This document shows, piece by piece, positions 17,475-22,526 of a stretch of 22,526 bases of DNA. Under the pieces are notes generated by a model. The model was not told where the DNA came from. It made no database searches and saw only the letters and a program-made list of their open reading frames with translations. Location: contig JBNGIS010010372.1 of the NCBI GenBank assembly GCA_049999725.1, forward strand, positions 1 to 22,526, written 5' to 3'. The translations under genes and the position numbers were made by a program. How positions within the stretch are numbered: position 1 is the first letter of the stretch; each line of letters starts with the position of its first letter. The stretch is from Haplomitrium mnioides (taxonomy: Eukaryota; Marchantiophyta; Haplomitriopsida; Calobryales).

Positions 17475-17677
17475 GGAAAGTGGCAGAAACTCTGTACGAT
17501 GATTGATCAGGACCTGCTGTCGGGAATTGACGAAACCAGCAGGAAGTTGTGGCAGCTTGTCACTGCTACACATGATGAGGCTGAATAGTCTGAAACTTTG
17601 TGTCTGACACCACATTGTCAAGGCTGCACTCTATGCGTGCACAGTTGTGATATGCGTAGGTTTTCCCTAGACTATTG
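17475..17677. repeat. R1 repeat, distal copy interrupted by copia insertion
   Basis: Aligns with 1-200 over its whole length with scattered substitutions (GGAAAGTGGCA, CTGCTGTCGGGAA, ACCAGCAGGAAGTTGTGGC, CTGAAACTTTGTGTCTGACA, CCTAGACT). It stops at TATTG where copy 1 continues TTTTGCAGCTTCC. The break coincides with the left edge of the copia LTR, showing that the retrotransposon landed in R1. Confidence 0.85.
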
Positions 17678-17810
17678 TGTTGGAAATATCAAAACGTTTT
17701 TGGTATATTGCAGCAGCGAAAATCCACTTTAGATGAGAATCGTGAGAAAAGGGAAAGGGAAAAACGTGAGCTCGCTGAAGGGGTTCGCCTGACAGCAGAT
17801 TGGCGAACTC

Positions 17811-18089
17811 CTTCCAGACACGAAACCCAGGTCGACTTCCAGACAAGAAAACACAGGTTGACTTGCAGACACGAAAACGCAGGTCGACTTGCAGACACGA
17901 AAACGCAGGTCCACTTCAGAGAGAAACGGGACCTGCTTCAGTCACAAAACGCAACCTCCTTCAGAGCGAAACGCGACCTGCGTCAGACACGAACGTGACT
18001 TCCTTCAGAGCGAAAACACGACCTCCTTCAGACACGAACGCTCCTTCCAGACACAAACGCGACCTCCTTCCAGGCAGGAACGTGACCTC
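17811..18089. repeat. Minisatellite inside the copia LTR, about 12 units of 18-27 bp
   Basis: Repeated unit of the form CTTCCAGACACGAAACGCGACCTC with variants (CTTGCAGACACGAAAACGCAGGTC; CTTCAGAGCGAAACGCGACCTG). The left four units are about 26 bp and end in CAGGT(C/T)GA; the right units are about 18-24 bp and end in GACCT(C/G). Between TATA and the far LTR end, it lies within R/U5 on the - strand. Neither unit length nor sequence is regular enough for a CRISPR array. Confidence 0.85.
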
Positions 18090-18208
18090 ACCTTTAAGGA
18101 AAAACAACTCTCCCTTCTCAGATGCGATTCTCCCTTGAATGCACAAAAACGGGTTACAAGTGAAATGTGGTTGCAATGAGGATGCGTTGGAGCTCCTCTT
18201 CATCAATA

Positions 18209-18216
18209 TTATATAC
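18209..18216 (-). promoter_or_regulatory. TATA-like element of the copia LTR
   Basis: On the - strand GTATATAATATT, about 370 bp from the LTR start, with the matching TATATAAAT in the solo LTR at 8391-8399. It would place transcription start near 18180, so that the minisatellite would lie in the transcribed leader. Confidence 0.45.
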
Positions 18217-18584
18217 ACAATACAATACCAGCATTTTGCTGGATTTCTATGAGCACCCTGTTCAAAATCTATGTGCGCTTGAATCAGTGCAGGTGAAGGA
18301 GACTTTTTCCACGAGTATGGACAAGAGCTGCACAATCAATATTCACCTACACTACCTGTGAGCACATGCACGATGCATATGCTTGATCTATCTTATGAAA
18401 GGGACAAGAATCATAAATGTCCCTAAGGAGCCATCTGGTGTTGACACATGTCACCACCAGGTGACTCCACATGGCACTATCCCCAAATTCCTCTCTAAAC
18501 TAGTTAGGAGCTAAACTAGTAAAGAAATTAAATTTCTGTACAAATGAACATGCTCACCAAAATGTGAGCTGCCAATTTTCAACA

Positions 18585-18593
18585 CTCCCATTC
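18585..18593 (-). other. Polypurine tract of the copia element
   Basis: GAATGGGAG directly before the LTR start on the - strand; it overlaps the TGA stop (18592-18594) of the RNase H frame by its first bases. It primes plus-strand DNA synthesis in LTR retrotransposons. A similar purine tract precedes the other copia LTR at 5463-5471. Confidence 0.7.
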
Positions 18594-19416
18594 AGCGAAC
18601 CATTTTCACACCAAGCATGTTGATGAATTCCTCATGCTTGTCCCTTGGCAGTGCTTTGGTTAGCAGATCTGCTGCCATGTCACCTGTTCTGCAGAATTGC
18701 AGCTCGATATCCTGTCCCACCTTTTCCCTGACAAAGTGGTATTGGATATCAATGTGTTTGGTTTTCGAGTGATAAGTTGGATTCTTGGCCAATGATATGC
18801 AACCCTGATTATCCTCACAAATAGTGGTGGGTTTATCCAGCTTAAAACCCACATCTTCCAGCAGCCTCCTTAGCCACACGGCCTCTTTGGTGGCTTGAGT
18901 AAGAGCCATGTATTCTGCCTCACATGTTGACAAGGCAACTGATGTTTGCCTCTTTCTACACTAGCTTACTGAATCTCCTCCCATCACAAAAGCATATCCA
19001 GATGTGGACGTTCCATCATCCTTGCTGCCTGCATAGTCGGAGTCACTTTATCCGATCAGTGAACTGTCGCTGATCTCAGTGGATTCCAGATATCCACTGT
19101 ACTTCAGCTCATGATCTTTGGAGCCTTGAAGGTATTGGAAAATTCTTTTCACTGCAAGCCAGTGAGCCATTCCTTGGTTGGACATAAACCTTGAGACAAC
19201 TCCCACTGCATAGGCAATGTCTGGCCTTGTGGCTATCATGGCATAAATCAGACTGCCTACTGCACTTTGATATGGCACTTGTGTCATCTCTTCAGTCTCC
19301 TCTTTTGTTCCAGGTCCCATTTCCTTGGTTAACCTCATACAAGCTTCTAATGGAGTGCAAACTGCCCTGCAATTTCCCATTCCATATCTCTCAAAAATTT
19401 TCTCAATGTACACCCT
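18592..19416 (-). pseudogene. Copia RT connection and RNase H
   Basis: VYIEKIFERYGMGNCRAV, then YQSAVGSLIYAMIATRPDIA and YAVGVVSRFMSNQGMAHW are the copia RT-RNase H connection. A TAA (19048-19050) replaces Tyr just before SDSDYAG, the RNase H catalytic Asp block; a TAG (18961-18963) replaces Trp before KRQTSVALSTCEAEYMALTQ (catalytic Glu); CEDNQGCISLAKNPTYHSKT and MAADLLTKALPRDKHEEF follow to the natural stop at 18592-18594. The last part (18592-18933) is open and well conserved. Confidence 0.9.
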
Positions 19417-19419
19417 TTA

Positions 19420-20089
19420 ATTCAATGTTGTCTTCCTTGCATGTCTATCCCTTTGAACATGTATCCCAAGAAGATAGTGAATCTCCTGGCACCTCCAGGT
19501 CCTTCTTCACCTGCTTCAATTGCTCCAGATCATTGCTGATCATGACTATGTCATCTACATAGATGACCAGAATCACAATGCTCCCACCCTCTCTCCAAGT
19601 GGAAACACTGTGATCTGCATCGCTTCTTCTAAAGTTCTTCTCCATCAGATGTGTGTCAATCCGCTGGTACCATAACCTTGACGCTTGCTTGAGGCCATAT
19701 AATGCCTTGTTTAATCTGCAGACAAGGCTTTCCTTCCGTCTCACAACATATCCTTCTGGCTGCTGCATATAGATCTCTTCTTCGAGATCTCCATTCAAGA
19801 ATGCTGTCTTGACATCAACTTGGTGGACCTCCCAGTCCATCATCGCAGAAACAGCCAACTGACACCTGATTGAATAAAACTTTGCAACCGGTGCAAAAGT
19901 TTCTGTATAATCTACGCCGGCCATCTGTGTGAATCCCTTGGCAACCAGCCTTGGTTTGTGTCTCTCCACAGACACATCAACTTGGTACTTGACCTTCAGT
20001 ACCCACTTACACCCCATAGCTTTCCTTCCCTTGGGCAACTTGGTTAGAGTCCAGGTTTGGTTCTTGTGGAGCGAATCTAATTCCTCCTT
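19420..20089 (-). pseudogene. Copia reverse transcriptase
   Basis: KEELDSLHKNQTWTL, then GCKWVLKVKY, RLVAKGFTQMAGVDYTETFA, VDVKTAFLNGDLEEEIYM (first catalytic Asp), LNKALYGLKQASRLWYQRID and VIYVDDIVMIS, the YVDD active site, give the full copia RT. All catalytic aspartates are kept. After the palm a one-base frameshift at about 19485-19495 leads to an early stop at 19445-19447; the other frame continues the expected sequence to a TAA at 19417-19419 in place of Gln. Confidence 0.92.
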
Positions 20090-20542
20090 TCAAGCCAGCT
20101 CCCATGAATACGAGTCCTCCCTCGACAACGCCTCCTTCAGTGTTAGTGGATCATCTGCTACGGCCACATTGACTGAGAATGTCTCTGGCACTGCCAGATC
20201 CAGCTTCACTGGCTGCTTGCTCAGTCTCCCAGAATGCCTTGGGTCAACGTCCTCTCCTTCCACAAGAGTCCTCTCATTTGCCACTGGTACTCCCACTACT
20301 GGAATTAATCCATCATCGTTTCCAATTTCAGTTTCTGTCCCAGAATGTAAGGTGCCTGGGATGTCACTCGTGTACTCAATTAATTTCTTCTTTCCCTTGG
20401 AGACTTCCAAACCTGCTCCTGTGCCAACTGCAGGTGAACTTGCCAGATCCTCTGGCGATCTCTCATCAAACACCACGTCCTGACTCCTGATTATCTGGTT
20501 TGTCTCACAATTGAACAGCCTGTACCCTTTGCAGTCCTCCCA
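20090..20542 (-). pseudogene. Copia polyprotein: integrase C-terminal linker before RT
   Basis: Reads WEDCKGYRLFNCETNQIIRS and DVVFDE, the usual sequence after the integrase core, then an acidic, low-complexity linker, DPRHSGRLSKQPVKL (the conserved R.S.R..PP box) and a start of RT (LKEALSREDSYSWELA), ending in a TGA at 20090-20092. The region lies between two nonsense codons, so it could not be translated as part of the polyprotein in this copy. Confidence 0.85.
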
Positions 20543-22526
20543 CTATCCCAGAAACACACATTTGACTGTCTTTGCATCTAACTTCCCTCTCAGTTCATGA
20601 GGTACTAATGGATAAGCATCACAGCCAAAAATTCTGAGATGTGAGACATCAGGTTTCTTACCTGACCACGCGTCCTCTGGTGTCATATTTCTCATAGCCT
20701 TGGTAGGGCATCGATTTCTGAGGTAGACTGCTGTGCTCACAGCCTCAGCCCAAAAATTCCTCTGGATGTTCCTTGCATAGAGTATGCTCCTTACACTCTC
20801 CATGATGGTCCTGTTCATCCTTTCTGCCACACCGTTTTGCGATGGAGAATCCCTTGCTGTGAGCTGGTGCTTGATCCCATGCTCTCTTAGAAAGCCTGTA
20901 AATTCCTTGGACATATACTCCCCTCCCCCATCGGTACGGAGTATCTTCACTTTCATTTCTAGCTCATTCTCCACCTGAGCTTTGAAACTACAAAACTTTG
21001 AAAAGCATTCACATTTGGACTTCATCATATAGACAAATGTTTTCCTTGTTAAATTGTCAATGAAGGTTGCAAAATACCTTGCTCCTCCATAGGAAGGCAT
21101 ACTTACTGGTCCACAGACATCTGAGTGGACCAGTTCTAGCTTCTTTCTTGCTCTCCTTCCTTCCTTGGGCAAAACACTTTTATTTTGTTTTCCCTTGATG
21201 CAACCTATACAAAAACCCAAACTCCCACTGTCTGGACAGTCCATGGACTGTCCAGACACCATGCTTCCCTGTCTCAAGATCCTCAAACCTTGGTATCCCA
21301 AATGTCCAAGTCTTTGATGCCACATATGGGCATTCTCTTTACTGGTCACAACATTGGCCTGTGCCTCCTTCAGGGGACTGCTGCACAGCTTGTACAGCTT
21401 GTTCTCCATGATGCCTTGCCCTATGATTTCCTCAGCTGGGCTGTAAATCTTAGCTCCCCTGTTATCCATCCAGAACCCATACCCCTCCTCAGACGTGCAC
21501 CTAATAGAGAGTAGGTTCTTGCTTAGTCCTGGGACATACAATACCCTGGACAAATTTGCCTTTGTTGATTTTAATCCTAGGTGCATGGTGACTGATATTT
21601 TTCCAGCTGGACAAGCCATCAAATGCCTTGCATCACCTAGGTACACTGCTGTGGGATGAATGTCCAGCAGTGTATTGAACCAGTCTTTTCTGCCAGTGCA
21701 ATGATTTGTGGCACCTGAATCAAGGTACCACACATCTCCCTCAGATGTCTTCTCAGCACTTGCCATGAGCACCAATTTCTTGGCCTCATCCTTGATGTCA
21801 GTGTCTGATCTGACATCAACATCTGACTTCTTGATTTCAGCAACATTTGCCTGTGCCTTGTCCTGCTTATCCTTGCCACCATTTGCAACTGCCTTGCCTT
21901 TGCCCTTGTTGCCCTTTGCCTTCTTTGGACAGTACCTTGCAATGTGGCCAGGCTTGTTACAGTAAAAGCAGTTCCCACTGGATGGGTTGCTCCCACTCTG
22001 GGACTTTCCACCTTGATTTGTCCTGATCCCTTTGCCATTGGTGAGCAAGGCAGAACCTTGATCAGGCCTGCCCAGACGCTCCTTTCTCCTGGTTTCCTCA
22101 GCCAGGAGCCTGGTAATTGCTTCATCTAAAGTCAGCCCGCTCAGATTGCTCTCTAGTGAGTGCAACAAAATATCATAGGACTCAGGTAAGCTTGCCAGCA
22201 AGATTTGTACAAACATTTCCTCCTTGAGGCCTGGGTTTATTGACAACAACTGCTCTACCAAATTTCTGACCTTTGCAGTGTGATCACCCATGTTGTCAAC
22301 TTCTACAAATCTCAAATTCAGGAGTTTCCTCCACAAGTATGTGGCAGCAAAAACTCCTCCTTGCTCATAGGCCTTCCTGAGACTATTCCACACCTCACTT
22401 GAAGTAGTGAGGGTCCTTACTTGGGTAAACTGCTTTTTACCCAAGCTCAGGCAGATAAGAATCTGAGCATGCCTATCTCCCTCTATCCACATTGCAATCC
22501 CTTCTTCAGTGGCATGACTGCCACTG
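20543..22526 (-). CDS. Copia gag-protease-integrase part of the polyprotein, partial
   Basis: The frame is open past the right edge of the window, so the first Met at 22492 is internal. Residues counted from that Met: gag core (about 1-135, with SSEVWNSLRKAYEQGG and LLASLPESYDILLHSLES), CCHC knuckle CFYCNKPGHIARYC at 175-188, Lys-rich linker, protease active site WYLDSGATNH with Asp 258, pre-integrase zinc residues His 392, His 397, Cys 428, Cys 431, then the integrase core with Asp 458 (HSDVCG), Asp 521 (RTDGGGEY) and Glu 557 (NGVAERMNRT), the classical D,D-35-E spacing. It stops at a TAG (20543-20545) after CVFLG, where the family has Tyr and continues. Everything up to that stop looks intact. 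Confidence 0.92.
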   Translation of the reverse strand, partial: SGSHATEEGIAMWIEGDRHAQILICLSLGKKQFTQVRTLTTSSEVWNSLRKAYEQGGVFAATYLWRKLLNLRFVEVDNMGDHTAKVRNLVEQLLSINPGLKEEMFVQILLASLPESYDILLHSLESNLSGLTLDEAITRLLAEETRRKERLGRPDQGSALLTNGKGIRTNQGGKSQSGSNPSSGNCFYCNKPGHIARYCPKKAKGNKGKGKAVANGGKDKQDKAQANVAEIKKSDVDVRSDTDIKDEAKKLVLMASAEKTSEGDVWYLDSGATNHCTGRKDWFNTLLDIHPTAVYLGDARHLMACPAGKISVTMHLGLKSTKANLSRVLYVPGLSKNLLSIRCTSEEGYGFWMDNRGAKIYSPAEEIIGQGIMENKLYKLCSSPLKEAQANVVTSKENAHMWHQRLGHLGYQGLRILRQGSMVSGQSMDCPDSGSLGFCIGCIKGKQNKSVLPKEGRRARKKLELVHSDVCGPVSMPSYGGARYFATFIDNLTRKTFVYMMKSKCECFSKFCSFKAQVENELEMKVKILRTDGGGEYMSKEFTGFLREHGIKHQLTARDSPSQNGVAERMNRTIMESVRSILYARNIQRNFWAEAVSTAVYLRNRCPTKAMRNMTPEDAWSGKKPDVSHLRIFGCDAYPLVPHELRGKLDAKTVKCVFLG

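Larger units (their letters stand above)
17678..18584 (-). repeat. 3' LTR of the copia element, 907 bp
   Basis: Bounded by TGTTGGAAATATC at the left and CAATTTTCAACA at the right (+ strand view), i.e. TG...CA with short inverted ends. The outer flank is TATTG, a probable 5-bp target duplication. It holds a TATA-like stretch (18209-18216) and a long minisatellite (17811-18089). Open stretches on either strand inside it are explained by the repeat and have no known domain. Confidence 0.85.
1..22526 (+). other. THO2: Partial plant THO2 (THOC2) gene, internal portion; both ends outside the window
   Basis: THO2 is the largest subunit and scaffold of the nuclear THO complex, the core of TREX, which couples transcription to mRNP packaging and mRNA export; in plants it is also linked to small-RNA production (family knowledge). 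Seen here: seven exons at 726-794, 1079-1212, 1326-1401, 1560-1753, 3206-3286, 15241-15457 and 15608-15847, all bounded by AG/GT, with phases that add up to 337 uninterrupted codons. Residue blocks typical of plant THO2 include [47 protein letters not shown] and LLPSLQLLPANPAVG. The intron after 3286 is 11,954 bp and the one after 15847 exceeds 6.6 kb. The initiation exons lie to the left and most of the protein lies to the right of the window. Inference: the gene is functional, because every exon is clean. Confidence 0.9.
17678..22526 (-). mobile_element. Ty1/copia LTR retrotransposon, - strand, 5' part beyond the window
   Basis: Order on the - strand: gag with CCHC knuckle, protease, integrase, RT, RNase H (22526 to 18592), polypurine tract GAATGGGAG at 18585-18593, then the 3' LTR TGTTGAAAATTGG... 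starting at 18584 and ending ...CCAACA at 17678. INT before RT defines the copia superfamily. The LTR termini are short inverted repeats (TGTTG(A/G)AAAT / complement). The element sits in the last THO2 intron in antisense orientation. Five nonsense codons and a frameshift show that the copy is inactive. The 5' LTR and primer-binding site lie to the right of the window. Confidence 0.92.

Noticed and set aside
17675-17998. + strand open stretch of 107 codons with a charged, coiled-coil-like start
   Set aside because: It lies wholly in the copia LTR and is mostly the translated minisatellite; no start context, no domain, and several frames and both strands are equally open there.
17811-18089. 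Regular repeats resembling a CRISPR array
   Set aside because: Units are contiguous, degenerate and of varying length with no unique spacers; the genome is a plant's.
19929-20483. + strand 184-codon open stretch
   Set aside because: Shadow of the copia linker and RT frame on the - strand; Ser/Pro-rich composition arises from the reverse reading.
18592-22526. C-to-T deamination as the cause of all stops in the copia polyprotein
   Set aside because: At most three of the five stops (19417-19419 from Gln, 18961-18963 from Trp, perhaps 20090-20092) fit a single transition; those at 20543 and 19048 replace Tyr and need transversions.
1-22526. Bacterial-type systems, tRNA or rRNA genes
   Set aside because: None of the hallmarks were seen: no operon-like runs of ORFs with ribosome-binding sites, no cloverleaf-like sequence with B-box, no rRNA core motifs.

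Overview
The window is nuclear DNA of a land plant. Seven exons of one conserved gene lie on the + strand (positions 726-15847), and almost everything between them is intron filled with decayed transposable elements. The exons join in one frame with canonical GT...AG borders to 337 codons. I recognise the product as THO2 (THOC2), the large scaffold subunit of the THO/TREX mRNA-export complex; the segment is an internal part of the N-terminal third of the protein. Neither end of the gene is in the window. The close match to flowering-plant THO2, an intron of about 12 kb, another of more than 6.6 kb, and a mixture of L1-type LINEs, a second LINE family and Ty1/copia elements point to a vascular plant with a large repeat-rich genome (lycophyte, fern or gymnosperm). 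Species cannot be fixed from the sequence alone.

Layout: 1-725 is intron holding a tandemly duplicated unclassified repeat (R1). Positions 726-3286 hold five exons; the intron at 1754-3205 carries 3' ends of LINE family A. Positions 3287-15240 form one 12-kb intron that is a transposon mosaic: LINE-A fragments (3522-4790, - strand), a gutted copia element with its 3' LTR (4791-about 6160, + strand), a LINE-A EN/RT fragment (6318-7441, + strand) joined to a decayed L1-type LINE (7442-11640, + strand) that is itself split by a solo LTR (8048-8734), a LINE-A copy whose reverse transcriptase is missing (11670-13860, - strand) and a head-to-head LINE-A 3' end (13861-14480, + strand). Exons 6 and 7 (15241-15457 and 15608-15847) follow.

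The last intron starts at 15848 and runs off the window. It holds a second R1 copy (17475-17677) into which a Ty1/copia retrotransposon has inserted on the - strand. Its 3' LTR (17678-18584) contains a minisatellite, and its gag-pol reads leftwards from beyond 22526 to 18592. The polyprotein has five in-frame stops and one frameshift, so this copy is dead, although zinc knuckle, protease, integrase, RT and RNase H motifs are all readable.

No tRNA, rRNA, CRISPR or bacterial-type system was seen, and no evidently new biological system. What merits a second look is transposon structure: a target site that can be inferred from a paralogous repeat, an RT-less LINE with an intact endonuclease, LINE subfamilies differing by a block of about 80 nt, and repeats shared between distant points of the introns.
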